A stretch of DNA of 64,000 nt from Ascidia mentula (taxonomy: Eukaryota; Chordata; Ascidiacea; Phlebobranchia; Ascidiidae), in NCBI GenBank assembly GCA_947561715.1, contig OX387199.1:5337001-5401000 (forward strand), read 5' to 3'. The notes beneath the pieces are model-generated. The model was not told the origin of the DNA. It did no database searches and saw nothing but the letters and a program-made list of their open reading frames with translations. Shown here one piece after another: positions 28,901 to 37,723 of this stretch; positions within the stretch are counted from its first letter, which is position 1; every line of letters begins with the position of its first letter. The position numbers and the translations under genes are program-made.

Positions 28901-31900
28901 AGGAGCTTTTGATGATGATCCATCTTCTGGCGGAGGCGGTGGTGGTGGGAGCATTAAAGGTGGAGGAGCTTTTGATGATGATCCATCTTCTGGTGGTGGA
29001 GGAGGTGGTGGGAGCATTAGTGGTGGAGGACCTTTTGATGATGACCCATCTTCTCGTGGAGGCGGTGGTGGCGGCAGCATTAGAGGTGGAGGACCTTTTG
29101 ATGATGACCCATCTTCTCGTGGAGGCGGTGGTGGCGGCAGCATTAGAGGTGGAGGACCTTTTGATGATGATCCATCTTCCGGTGGAGGCGGTGGTGGTGC
29201 TAGCATAGGAGGAGGACTGGTCCTAATGACCTCCGGAGTTGGGGGAGGTGGTGGCGGTAACATGGTTGGTGGCTGCAGACACGTTTCTGCACGAAACACA
29301 ACGTTGGTATCTTCATTTTTGAAACCCCCCAAATACAGTGTAATTTTAGTGACTGCACCATTAAAATTACTTACTGTTGCAAAACATGACGCCGTCGCCG
29401 ACGAATCCTCTACTGCATACACACGAAGATGTCCCATTGCATGTCACACAAGTGGCATTCGGGTGACATTCAGTATCACATGTGGGCTCACCAGTCGCTG
29501 GAATACAAAGGACCCGTAACAAATGACAACTTCACTGATTAAACTGAAACTGAAGTAATGTAGGACACGTGATCTCATGGCAGAATCGACAACAAAACCA
29601 GCAAAATTTAAGTTGGATATAAAACCTAAAGGAATGTGTTTTAAATAGACTCAACGAATCTATATTGCACCAACATGTCAAAGACAGATCAATTAACAAC
29701 AAATATGCGATTTCTTATGGGATGAATGTTGGATAAGCAAAGGGTTGATTTTGAACAATATTCACTTACTGTTGCAAAACGTGATGCCGTCGCCGACGAG
29801 TCCTGCATTGCATACACATGAAGATGTCCCATTGCTGGCCAGACAGGTGGCATTCGGGTGACATTCAGTATCGCATGAGGGCACCCCAGTCGCTGTAGCA
29901 CAAAGACACCGTAAGAACTTACATGACAATCGATATTACGTGCCACAACTTACGTGTCTCGCACACGACCCCGGTAAATCCTGGGGGGCATTCGCAGAAC
30001 GGTGCTGTGGTGCCATTTTGAAAACACGTGGCGTTGTTCATGCAGGGATCGCAGGAACAAATGACTAAAATTGACAATTTCGTTAAAGTTTTGTCTTTTG
30101 TCAAGCAGGATAACCTTATGTGATTTTCATCAATTTGTTGCAGTTTAAGGTTGCGATTGCCACAATGCGAAAATCACAAACGTTGCCTATGTCCGCAACA
30201 TGAAGGATATGTTTAAAATGTAAACCATTTGCGATAACTCTTTTCTAGTGCATTGGCACTCTGTGGGCAGACTGATTGTGAAAAAAAAAACTTAACTCGT
30301 TTTTTCGCTATTTCATCGTCAAGTGTTCGGCCAATAGACTAGAGAAGAGCAGACAAGTAACAAAAATCCGAAACAACTTACTTCATAATAGAAGTAAGAT
30401 AAGTGCCCCAAACTTTTACACAAAACACACTTACCTATGTCGCATAGCTCCCCATACAACCCGTCTGGGCAAAAACAATAAGCAGAAGTCCTGACATCAC
30501 TGTAACAATTCCAGAGACAGCTTGATTCGTCGCAGGTTATAAAACCTTCAAACAAAAATAGGTTTTAAGCGCCCGGGATTCATTCCCATCTTATTATCAA
30601 AAAACCACAACGATTAATTGTATTTGATCAGACACTGCCAGTGAAATATATTTCTCTTCAAATAAAGCCGAGTTTAACCTTAAAAATACTTGTTTCCATA
30701 AATATGGTCATGATCAAAAATCAATTTGCAACATTGTTAACTGTCGTTACGGAACCATCCCAACGCTACGAATTTTCCAAACTGAACATGCACCAGGTCA
30801 CTATACTTCAAGGGGAAAAAAAATCCAAAACGTCGTTTTTCATAAAAAATTGTTGTGTGAAATTTACCACTGACGGAAGCCGAGAGATCGCTCAATGCTG
30901 TCTCCACAGCTGATGTAGGTGGAGTCCCCTGATAACCCACAACAGCACTTGCGACGACGCTTCCCCTGGACAACCGGACAGAGGCGATGCTTTGGGGTGG
31001 AATTCCAGCACCGTTGAGTAGCATCAGTAGCTGCGTTTAACATAGAACTTATCTTTGTCGGTGTAGAACGAGGTTTTTAAGCTGCGGTTCTCAAAAATGC
31101 CTAATTTTCGAGAAAATGCGTGTCCAGTCTTGGCCTGCAGCATTCGATTCAGAGTTTTTTTGGACAAAATGTTTGTAATAACGAGAACCTTTATACTAAC
31201 AGTGATAATATATTTGTGATACTTACAACGTCTTTGACTTTGGCTATGAACGCTAAGGAAGCCGGACTTGATGCGTTGTCGTAGTCGTCCAAGTAAGTTT
31301 CGTTAAACGTGACGGTGACCACCACATATTCTGTAAGATGCATTAACAATATATGAGGAAACGATAATTCTTGATATTACATGAAAATTTTTGTTATTAA
31401 TCAACGAATAAGAAATGATGGTGAAGGAATGTTTCATACTGGAGTCGGTATGAATTGTACAAATCTGTTTCAAAAACTGTTTTAATTTAATTTAAATAAT
31501 ATTTTTTATTAGCGATCTCATACCGACATATGGAGAAACAAAGATTGGCAACCTTTGTTTTGGATAATATAAAGTCCAAAATCAAACCACATGAACAATC
31601 GGACCATGAAGCAAACATATAACTGATGCAATGAAACAGCAATTACGAGCGTCCTCTAACGGCAAAACTTTACTGACAAATAACCGCTAAACGGCGCTGT
31701 TGTAACATACCGACTGAACAGTTCTTTCCAGCGAAACCCGAGGCACAATTGCAAGTGTAGTCGGCGACTCCGTCCACACAAGTCCCTCCGTTCACGCAAG
31801 GCATTACTGCACACTCGTCAATATCTGCGCAGAAAGTTTATGTTACTTTCGCCTGTTTCGCTTCAACATTATATTTTACACATATTTAAATGCGTTGCAG

Positions 31901-34900
31901 ATTTAAAATAACCTATCTTACTATTACAGGTTCTTGATAACAGAGTAGCGTAAATTACCGGAGCAGTTGAATCCATTCCCGTCAAATCCGTCCACACAAC
32001 GACAGCTGAAACTCGCAGGGAGGTTCGTACACAATGCGTTTGCGTCACAACCTCCATTGTTGACCGCGCACTCATCCACATCCATGCAATCAGTGCCGTT
32101 AAGGTTGTAGCCGTCAGGACAAGTACATGTGAACGACCCGAGCGCGTTACTGCAAGCTGCCAGTGGGTGGCAGAGGGAGGGGCCTCCGCCCATACCACAT
32201 TCGTCGATGTCATCACAACCACCATTGCGTGTATTGAAGAAAAATCCAGTCTTACACCGGCATTCGTAGCTGATGAAAGCGAAGTCGAACAAATATTCAG
32301 TCAAAAACTTAATTAATTCGAATCCGAGGCATATGATTTTTAATATTTCTGTAGACTTACCCGAATTCGGTGTCAATGCAATCTGCGAATTCGTGACAGT
32401 TGTTCAAGGTCGAGTTAGAACATTCGTCAACAGCTGTGCAGTTGTCACAGGAGCAGTTAAATGAGCCTAAAGTGTTAATGCACGTGGCTGCGGCGATACA
32501 ATTGTGGTTACCAGCGCATTCGTTGACGTCGAAACACCCCCCGAAGAAGGATCTTTGGAAGCCCTCCTTGCAACTGAAAGAGTAAACAAACAAGAATGTC
32601 AAGTTGTGTAAGCTTTAAAAGGCCTGCACATAACGGTTGTACACAAATATTAGGTGTTTGCTTTTTGTTAATTGCAGGATGCTGATGTGTTTAAGTAAAA
32701 TGAAAGCACAATGGGTAAAGCGTTGCATTACATCCAACCATTTCGTCTGGGTCGCCTGTCTGCGAAAGTAGTTAAATTTCGTGTTTAGGGGAACTAACCC
32801 AACAAACCCTCAATAGTCCGTACTCTACAATAAGTGTAATAACGACCTTCCTAACTCTTTTTCACATGTTTATTTCACCCCCTGTACCTGCAAGTGTGTG
32901 AGCCCTGCAGGTTGAAACAGTCCTGCGTGACGACGTTGCAAACGCTCCTGGTCGTGTCAGCACATTCATCGACGTCAACACAACCCGTGACGCCGTCGCT
33001 GACGAAGCCGCTCGAACACTGACACGAGAACGAACCCGCGGTGTTGATGCAGTTTGCCGTCGAGTCGCAAACGGTACTTGCACATTCGTCGATATCCACA
33101 CACATCCCTGCCGTTCCCTCATAACCGACACCGCAGTCGCAGATGTAACTGCCCACAGTGTTCCTGCACAACTGACCAGAAGGACACGGGCCAGACAGGC
33201 ACTCGTCGACGTCATCGCATGATGTCACGCCGTCCCCCTGGTAACCGGGCAGACAACCGCACGTAAAGTTGCCGTCGGTGTTGACGCATTGACCGTTGCT
33301 GAATGAGCTCAAGCAGTTGGCGCTCCCGTCCGTGCATTCGTTGTTATCTTACCAATAAAACAGTCCAGACGTTTTTAGTGAAAACGGTGATACTGTACAG
33401 GGTTTAAGTTTTTTCAAACACTTTGAAGTGTCTTAAACTAAGCAACAGCATTTTTTTGTACTTTTACCGAGGTGATCTCAAACTTTAAACTAGCGGAGTA
33501 AAGTGTCAAAACCATTGCCATAAAACAACACCATACACAATTTTTAATAAGACAAAATCTCCAGCACGGTAACAAGTTAATTGATATGCACATTGCATTT
33601 ACCAGTGCACGTTCTTCCAGGGTTGGCCGGGTTGGCGTCGGTAAATCCAGTCTTGCAGGTGCACGTGTAGGAACCGACATTGTTTTCACAAAGTGCAAAC
33701 TGCGAACAGTTGCCTCGATCAATTCGCGCGCACTCGTCCAAATCTAACAAGAAAATAAGAATCTTCGACCCAAAAAACTTACTGCAGGCAATAAAGCAAC
33801 ACACTTCCAACCAACGCTGATTGGCAATTGCTTGCTTTTGCCCGAGCAGGCGTCTTAGCTATTGTTACGTCACAAAATCACATTCTTTATGTGAGAAGAA
33901 AAAAGTGCTCAAAAATTGCCGTTTCTCGCAATGTTTTTTTATGAATTTTTAGGGCCATGTTTTTTATATCACGCTTCTACTGATTTGTAACAAGCAACTC
34001 TGTGGGAATAGTTTACATGAAAGCATCAAGGTCACCTCCGACAGTTGCATTTATTCCCAGTTGCTGAGTAATGTTGCCCAAAATTTCTTGCAGTAGGGCC
34101 AGACATGATTCCGTCGTGCATCCAACAATAAGTTGTAGAGAGTTTGTAGATTGGCCATTTGCTGTGGAAACAAGTTTTAAATGTTTGCGTAATGAATAGA
34201 AGCAAGTGTTTTTAAGTACTTTCACTATGGATAGTTGGGAGGGATATCACCAGTGCCGAATTAACCATCAGACAAACAAGCCGCATGCTTAGGGACCAGT
34301 CTAATCGAATTCAAGAATAAAGAGGCCAACCGGTCCACAACGTCCTCATTTAATTCCTTCACAAACTTGACCTTGAAACCTAACCCCAATCAAGGATCAT
34401 GTTTTCTTTCATAAGTTAAACTGACTTGGTGTGCCGCAAACGAATTGATTAGATTCATTGAGGCCACGAAAAGGTTTAAAAAATCCTCGGCATAGTTTCT
34501 GCGCCCGACATGGTAACCCAACTTCACGGTAGAGCTAAACGTGTGATAACATTTTCAAGCATAAATTACATTACCAACATATTTTGGATGTGATGAGGCA
34601 TATTAATGCACCTGACAAGGAAACTGACTGGTATCAGTTGTGACGAAACAAAAGGATTGCCAGAATACACAGATACATCTGCTTTCACAACAGTTTGAGA
34701 GGTCGAGAATTTCGTTGTACCGTTTAAACTAATAGTTGCGACACTGGCATCCAAGCGTGTATTGTCACATGTCACACAATCAAAACAAGGTTATGGCAAT
34801 GATAAAAATTTAGTCATATCTACGTATATAACCATAGTTGGAATTGCAGCTAACTCAGCATAATAATATAGACTCCAGTCAAGGAATCTTTCTGGGACAA

Positions 34901-37723
34901 TAATATTTCCACACACGTTGTCCTTCAAAATATGACAAAAAATCACAAACGAGGAGGGAATGCCAACCCTATAACCCTTCAACCTTTTGAATGTTGCCTT
35001 ATTGATACATATACCTCTTTGAATAGTTATTAGACTTTAGGTTTTTTTTCTGATCAGTATCACTAAAAAACTAACATATTAATGTAAATCACTCATTTAT
35101 TAGTTACCAAATCGATGTTAATGGTGTAGATGTGGCGGTCAATCAAAACAAAAAAAATATTACGCATCAAATTAGGCGCTTTTGACTTCGTCAGTATGTA
35201 GATAAAAACATGACTGTATAAAAATTGTGAACATCACAACGTATTTGTCGAATTAATTTTATACTGTTCAGTGGTGGATTGAAAAAATGTAAGAACCCCA
35301 AACTTTTCCGCAACGATCACGAGACCAATTCTGACCAAAAATTCGCTTCGTTCCACCTGAGCGAGTTTCAACAACGCAAACAGGTTTTAAAATAGAAGGA
35401 AAGAGGGGTTAGGCTACCGGCCTTGCGTGACGAGGGATAAAGGTGGTTACCAGGGACCTTTCAGGCAACAGGGTTTGTCTACCTGGCGACTGTAGGAAAA
35501 AGCCTTTTGTGTGACATCAGCATGGAGCAAAAATTGCCATTGTGACATCACGTAAATTATTGCCGAACAATGAAAATGGCGGTCGGGGGCTTAATAGAAT
35601 TCTCTGCTTCTCAGAGTTATAAAAATACGCCTTGGTCATTTGAACAAGTCTAATTTATTAATTACAAGTAACCAAATGTTATTATTGATCTAAGCACATA
35701 TTTTATTTATTTTTCTTTACCTTTTCCAACTATTTTTGCAAACGGTTCGACTAAATAAAAATTGTTGTGTTTAAATTTAACTGATAAACAAGTGGTTTCC
35801 GACCTCATTGTACCCATGGCCCCCATTTATAAAATGATCACGCGTGTTGAACGCTACAAAAATGTACCCAAAGTTCTTGTGACAAACGAAGTCGTCCGTT
35901 TCTCCGAACAAACAAACGCTTGTGACGTAACAAATATAAACGATCAGAAAAAAGGAACAGGGGTATAAGACATGCATAAACCACACGTAAAATTTGGTCA
36001 TTCACGGACCCCCTGGAACCACCCCAAGAACCCCATGGGGGCCCGCGACCCCCGGGTTAGGAATCACTGTTACAAACGGTCTAGATAACGGTCATTTTAG
36101 ACTGCTTTTTTGAATGTAAGATGTTAATTATGAGTTGGGAAAGCCGCCTTCTGGGCCCAGTTTTGTTTCTACCTAGTAGTGAAAACTACCAAGACGTCTC
36201 CGGTAGTGAAAACTTTGAAAAAACTTCGCATTTTTAATATTTCGTGGCGATTTACTCACAATATTCAGCAAGCGTAAACAGGTTACGTCGCCAATTGGCG
36301 ATTTACTAAATACAGCTGCAAGTTCTTATGGTAACATTAGATAGGCAAAAACCGACGTAACAAAGCATGACGCCAATTGGCGACGTGACACAATAGGCCA
36401 CGTACTGGCACGCTTACGTATCTCGTGATCGCGCCTTAACATAGCCTTACAGCACACGAAAAAGTACGCATTGCGAAACACGCGTTTGACGTCAATGAAA
36501 CGAAAAGCTAGATCATTGAGAATGTCAAAAGTGTAGGTTGAACACGTTTTTTTAACACGGCAAATAATTTGGCACTGCACAATTTGCAATTCATTCTACG
36601 TGATTCCTACAACGTCACGATGGCCGGGTTTTGGTTTCACGTGCTCACTGACCATTTAACCGTTTTATTCTTGTCGTTTTATCCGATTATAAAATTCCAA
36701 AAATCATGCTTTTTCAAGTTTTAACTGAATCAAATAGATGCGATTCTTAAGACCCATATAGGGTTACAGATTTACAATATAAAAAAACCTTGTGTCAAAC
36801 GAATTTATTGTTAAGAATACATGTCTTGGAGGTGACCACCAGTAGCCCATTTGTTCGGCCAGTTTTTAGCATTTATTTTTCAGCATTTTATTATTGTTAT
36901 TTTTGTTTTCCGTTTTATTTTAGAACTGAAGATGCTTATTTTGAGCGAAACATGTATTCTTAACAATAAATGCGTTTGACACAAGGGTATTTTATATTGT
37001 AATTCTGCAAACGTGAAGTTTCCACCTGTGTCACGCACAACAAGTGGCGTTAGAAAAGGTCGATTTCGGAATGAAATATTGAATGTTGTTACCATATAGG
37101 GTTAGACTTATGGAAACACAGTTGAAAAACAGAGTTTTTATTTAAACCGAAGTTATTAATCAAACAACTTTTGCTTTTAGGCTGAAACCATTCTTAATTA
37201 AATTGAATTTTGTAGCGGTTTCGTGGTGATGAGAGTTGGAAATCAACAAAAAATGACAAAATATTTGAAACATTTTTTCTGTGTCCAGCAAAGCATGATT
37301 ATCGTGCATGCTTTTACATCTGGCTCCGACAGTACAGTACAAGTTTGACGTCTTCATTTTTATATTTAAGTGTATAATAAAGTTCTCGACGTATCACGAA
37401 GCCACGCAGTTCAATATTCTTGCATGTTCTAATGAGCGAATGTCGGTCACGTTTCAAAAATTATTGCTAACATATTCGTTTTGGGGATTTATAAGTTTCG
37501 ATAAGCTTTTCGGATAGAAATCCTTCAATATTTCAAAAATCGTTTCTGGACGGCGTGTGTGTGTAACATATTCTTTATTACGGTTCAGCATAAAGCGCAC
37601 TCGCTTATAAATTATCCAAGTAGCCGTTGATACAGGTACAGTAACTGTGGTGTACTTACCGGCTTGGCCGCTGAGAATCGCAACCAAACAAGTTGCGACA
37701 AAGAAAGTAAATTTCGTCCCCAT
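1..37723 (-). CDS. Giant MUC4-like mosaic protein (EGF/SEA/NIDO/AMOP/VWD/FN3/mucin), 3' end outside window
   Basis: One multi-exon gene read on the minus strand, from a signal-peptide ATG at 37723 to the left edge, where it is still open. I chained 69 exons; each acceptor and donor fits the phase of its neighbour, mostly phase 1-1 as usual for EGF_CA exons, with phase 2-2 between 5.2 and 9.1 kb. Coding length is about 13.1 kb. The domain order is given in the separate entries. NIDO-AMOP-VWD in that order is known from MUC4, Mesh and related epithelial proteins, so a secreted or apical membrane mucin/matrix role is inferred. No membrane anchor is seen, because the C terminus lies outside. Weak points are the donor of exon 2 (34037), the donor of the small AMOP exon (about 14956), and the 3.5-kb first intron; a split into two genes near 34 kb cannot be excluded. 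Confidence 0.85.
505..1460 (-). repeat. 60-bp coding minisatellite (20-residue mucin repeat)
   Basis: About 15-16 head-to-tail copies of a 60-bp unit encoding 20 residues like [20 protein letters not shown]. Most copies differ by one to four bases. A 6-bp insertion near 1022 and a shortened unit near 1150 both keep the frame, which supports selection on coding. Confidence 0.92.
2345..5284 (-). other. Three FN3 domains
   Basis: Exons 5284-5182, 4815-4706, 3868-3735, 3460-3356, 3114-3015, 2832-2692 and 2452-2345. FN3 landmarks are [55 protein letters not shown] and [14 protein letters not shown]. Each domain is split into two or three exons, with phase 2, 0 or 1 introns inside. The palindromic element at 4046-4591 sits in the intron between the second and third of these exons. 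Confidence 0.85.
4021..4600. mobile_element. Fold-back (palindromic) MITE-like element
   Basis: Two 262-bp arms, 4046-4307 and 4330-4591, are reverse complements of each other with no mismatch I could see, around a 22-bp A/T-rich centre. The outer part (GCTGCCAGGCAT ... CTGCTCTTCTGGCA) recurs at 19741-20090, 27105-27215 and 47505-47830. No coding capacity. It lies in an intron of the giant gene. Near-identical arms suggest recent origin. Confidence 0.85.
5357..9589 (-). other. EGF block D: about 11 EGF repeats, split mid-domain
   Basis: Exons 9589-9403, 9091-8905, 8680-8540, 8175-8047, 7578-7444, 7126-7008, 6820-6701, 6291-6139, 5801-5690 and 5424-5357. Unlike blocks B and C, introns here fall inside the domain in phase 2 (after ...GSYR) up to 7578. 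Calcium-type motifs DDIDEC, SDINEC, QDIDEC, VDIDEC, DDINEC, DDVDEC and MDNDEC are present. The 8905 border is a GC donor. Confidence 0.85.
8895..8904 (-). other. Second GC-AG splice donor in the giant gene
   Basis: The border reads TATAG then GCAAGC. The next acceptor (AAAACAG at 8681) restores frame in phase 2 and completes the EGF domain with RCHCVAGL. The only nearby alternatives leave phase or cut the domain. Confidence 0.65.
10067..10994 (-). other. Linker plus cadherin/Ig-like strand region after VWD
   Basis: Exons 10994-10910, 10605-10441 and 10258-10067. The middle exon begins [11 protein letters not shown] and continues through [15 protein letters not shown], then FQWTPTNV and [11 protein letters not shown] in the next. 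This is the pattern of cadherin-like or sushi-VWFD Ig-like folds (P-P-x-F ... A-x-D-x-E-G). The last exon also starts the next EGF domain (CRNNGTCQG). The domain name is an inference from these motifs only. Confidence 0.6.
11314..13327 (-). other. VWD domain (five exons)
   Basis: Exons 13327-13215, 12627-12426, 12171-12001, 11846-11667 and 11465-11314. It starts with [11 protein letters not shown] and GIGEYVLL, the classic VWD opening, then a strand-rich middle with several N-glycosylation sites, then [11 protein letters not shown], which corresponds to the GL.G..NG...DDF motif, and a C-terminal SLFVYPPGE segment. The second exon starts and ends in phases 0 and 1, consistent with its neighbours. 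Confidence 0.85.
14254..15583 (-). other. AMOP domain (five exons)
   Basis: Exons 15583-15462, 15321-15171, 15015-14956 (end uncertain), 14793-14623 and 14367-14254. Cys/Trp landmarks are [37 protein letters not shown] with ISGG, then TDCCVD and CNLYREKRP, as in AMOP domains placed between NIDO and VWD. The donor of the third exon must be phase 1; GGCG followed by GTCTCA (14956) fits phase but is a weak site, so this border needs transcript data. Confidence 0.75.
15939..17988 (-). other. NIDO domain (four exons)
   Basis: Exons 17988-17859, 17535-17327, 16828-16683 and 16140-15939, in phases 1-2, 2-1, 1-0 and 0-1. Hallmarks in order: [18 protein letters not shown] followed by [18 protein letters not shown], and [11 protein letters not shown] with TYTIVRYGD. 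These match the nidogen N-terminal (NIDO) domain fold. The second donor is GTCAGT, in phase. Confidence 0.88.
16905..17315. repeat. Degenerate intronic tandem repeat (about 3 copies)
   Basis: The intron between two NIDO exons holds three diverged copies of a block that contains a TTAAGAGAAC- or CAAGAGAACA-like start, then ACGCTTAGGAATGA-like, then a GAAGGG..GTAAC..TCG-CAC segment and a GGTAAAAG/ACT tail. Unit length is about 130 bp; the copies are strongly diverged. Confidence 0.4.
18600..18735 (-). mobile_element. Truncated tRNA-derived SINE in an intron
   Basis: Read on the minus strand it contains GGGAAAAGTTGCTGATCC, AGCTTGGCTGCAATGCC, GATAACTGTGATCGCC and ACCTGCGCAGTGGGGCGATC, all also found at 56655-57185. 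The tRNA-like head is missing here. Confidence 0.7.
19741..20090. mobile_element. Two copies of the 4-kb-type MITE family
   Basis: GTTACTGTTGCTGCCAGGGAT at 19738 and GTTGCTGCCAGGCATATTGC at 19919 are the same terminus as at 4025; the second copy ends with TGCCAGAAGAGCAGTA at about 20068-20083 in inverted orientation. Internal GTCATGCGGCGGGACTTCAT and GCCATGCGGCGAGACTTCAT are related to each other. No coding capacity seen. Confidence 0.65.
20762..20838 (+). ncRNA. Hammerhead-ribozyme-like fold (type I topology)
   Basis: Reading the plus strand: a 23-nt strand 20762-20784 pairs with 20816-20838 (two G-U pairs) as stem I. Between them stand CTGATGA (20785-20791), a GACC/GGTC hairpin with a 5-nt loop (stem II), and GAA (20805-20807), in the order and spacing of the hammerhead catalytic core. 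Deviations: the residue after GAA is C, not A; only 8 nt (CCACTGTG) remain for stem III; and the residue before stem I is G unless stem I is shortened by one pair. It may therefore be a minimal stem-III form or a decayed copy. It lies in an intron and is antisense to the giant gene. Confidence 0.5.
23208..23451. mobile_element. Possible old hAT-like MITE
   Basis: The left end CAGTCGTTCTTAACC and the right end, which reads inward as CAGTGCTGGTTGACAACC, resemble hAT termini. Flanking octamers (GTTTAAAT and GCTTATTT) match only partly. No open frame. Confidence 0.3.
24174..25690 (-). repeat. Tandemly duplicated two-exon EGF cassette (about 695-bp unit)
   Basis: Exon starts repeat at 25690, 24995, 24299 (type A) and 25380, 24686, 23954 (type B), a period of 694-696 bp for the best copies. 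Introns are duplicated too: the stretch containing CATTACGGGCCGTG at about 24365 recurs almost unchanged at about 25059. The near identity of the noncoding sequence indicates a recent unequal crossover. Confidence 0.9.
27105..27215. mobile_element. Diverged fragment of the 4-kb-type MITE family
   Basis: Contains GCTACCAGGCATACTAC followed by CTGATCTTGTGGAAAAA and a CATGAAGCAAG segment, matching the termini at 4030 and 19740 with many substitutions. Intronic, non-coding. Confidence 0.5.
27351..27396 (-). other. 46-bp micro-exon of the giant gene (half an EGF-like motif)
   Basis: Acceptor TTTGCAG, then 15 codons plus one base ([15 protein letters not shown]), then donor GTGAGT. It starts phase 0 and ends phase 1, exactly bridging the proline exon (phase 0) and the next EGF exon (phase 1). 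Three cysteines in 15 residues resemble the C-terminal half of an EGF fold. Confidence 0.7.
27606..27616 (-). other. GC-AG splice donor after the proline-repeat exon
   Basis: The exon/intron border reads GGAG then GCAAGT, the usual context of functional GC donors. The next acceptor (TTTGCAG at 27397) restores frame in phase 0. No GT donor in the correct phase is seen before the in-frame TGA at 27605. Confidence 0.65.
27617..29286 (-). other. 1.67-kb proline-repeat exon of the giant gene
   Basis: The exon starts after a CAG acceptor at 29287; carry base A plus AA keeps frame with the preceding EGF exon. It encodes about 556 residues: TCLQPPTML, then about 22 units of roughly 19-22 residues. 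The N-terminal units read like [20 protein letters not shown] and the C-terminal ones like [19 protein letters not shown], so there are two repeat sub-families. It ends PPYPFSME at a GC donor (GAG then GCAAGT) and continues in frame in the 27396 exon. Runs of six or seven prolines form polyproline-II helices, so a stiff extracellular spacer is inferred. Both strands are open here (584 codons of Gly-rich antisense) only because of the composition. Confidence 0.8.
29375..30545 (-). other. EGF block B: four EGF-like exons, two recently duplicated
   Basis: Exons 30545-30435, 30064-29954, 29892-29770 and 29497-29375, all phase 1. These lack the D-x-D-E-C calcium motif. The last two are close copies of each other (both contain [11 protein letters not shown] and end GDG..FCN), and the similarity continues into flanking intron sequence about 395 bp apart, showing a tandem exon duplication. 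One copy has an extra Cys (ATCVTCNGT), which could leave a free thiol. Confidence 0.85.
30868..31330 (-). other. SEA domain (two exons)
   Basis: Exons 31330-31227 and 31030-30868 join in phase 0. The first has a V-x-F-N-x-T start with a downstream Tyr/Asp-rich helix. The second has the strand-turn-strand pattern [15 protein letters not shown] typical of the centre of SEA domains, where autoproteolysis occurs at a G-S-V-V type site; G-S-V-V is present here. SEA domains occur in MUC1, MUC12/13/17 and agrin. Cleavage in this protein is an inference from that motif. Confidence 0.75.
31711..33743 (-). other. EGF block A: about 10 calcium-binding EGF repeats in five exons
   Basis: Exons 33743-33603, 33347-32888, 32573-32361, 32269-31959 and 31824-31711. 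The repeats carry the D-(I/V)-(D/N)-E-C calcium-binding signature and six-cysteine spacing. The second exon holds almost four EGF domains without an intron, unlike the one-domain-per-exon rule downstream. Two junctions (32888/32573 and 32361/32269) split domains in phase 2; the others are phase 1. One repeat (ends ...CSCDNC then TAVDEC) is shortened. Such arrays form Ca-stiffened extracellular rods. Confidence 0.85.
34037..34161 (-). other. Exon 2 of the giant gene: short linker, no known domain
   Basis: An acceptor (TTTCCACAG) precedes an open stretch of about 41 residues with two Cys and two N-glycosylation sequons (NIT, NAT). It begins and ends in phase 1, matching exons 1 and 3. The chosen donor (GGAG then GTGACC) is weak; a GTAAAC site 17 bp downstream is out of phase. 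I recognise no domain. It could also be an artefact, in which case exon 1 joins exon 3 directly, which phase also permits. Confidence 0.4.
34566..34982 (-). pseudogene. Protein-like segment interrupted by one stop
   Basis: Two open stretches of 63 and 69 codons lie in the same minus-strand frame, separated by one TAA at about 34793. Both look protein-like ([22 protein letters not shown], then [17 protein letters not shown] and [13 protein letters not shown]) and contain Cys. I recognise no family. It could be a decayed exon pair, an unspliced exon ending near a GTCAG-GTGCAT donor, or chance. Confidence 0.25.
35795..36068. mobile_element. hAT-like non-autonomous element (degenerate)
   Basis: The right end, read inward, is CAGTGATTCCTAACCCGGGG then GTCGCGG, the form of many hAT termini. 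A weaker left counterpart (AAGTGGTTTCCGACC) lies near 35790. No clear 8-bp duplication. Confidence 0.4.
36765..37085. mobile_element. Fold-back repeat plus dispersed block shared with 42.3 kb
   Basis: TTACAATATAAA..CCTTGTGTCAAACG at 36770-36802 is repeated inverted at 36972-37010 (CGTTTGACACAAGGGTATT). The adjacent 37020-37085 block (reverse: GACCTTTTCTAACGCCACTTG) recurs at 42247-42312 inside a DHFR intron. Despite an apparent open frame of 71 codons here, the repetition argues against an exon. Confidence 0.6.
37660..37723 (-). other. Exon 1 of the giant gene: signal peptide
   Basis: The ATG at 37723 opens a 21-residue hydrophobic leader ([19 protein letters not shown]...) with a Lys near the start and small residues at the end, a typical secretory signal peptide. 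The exon ends in a good GTAAGT donor at phase 1, which fits the phase-1 acceptor of the next exon. A longer upstream open frame in the same register is ignored because it only adds a poor N-terminal extension before the hydrophobic core. Assignment to this gene rests on strand, phase and the absence of any other minus-strand gene start between here and the EGF exons. Confidence 0.6.

Larger units (their letters stand above)
34162..37659. other. Large first intron: mostly repeats
   Basis: No exon with consistent splice phase is found. It contains a suggestive open segment (34566-34982), a hAT-like end near 36000-36070 and a fold-back element near 36765-37085. The remainder is AT-rich sequence without recognisable features. 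Confidence 0.5.

Noticed and set aside
28489..29208. 239-codon plus-strand frame rich in Glu, Val and Leu
   Set aside because: A third register of the same low-complexity repeat, with no splice or start context.
27765..29519. 584-codon plus-strand frame rich in glycine
   Set aside because: It is the mirror of the proline repeats on the minus strand; GGN/CCN composition opens both strands, and only the minus frame connects by splicing to EGF exons.
36880..37095. Exon of the giant gene (71 codons)
   Set aside because: The sequence is part of a dispersed repeat found also at 42.3 kb and inside a fold-back structure.
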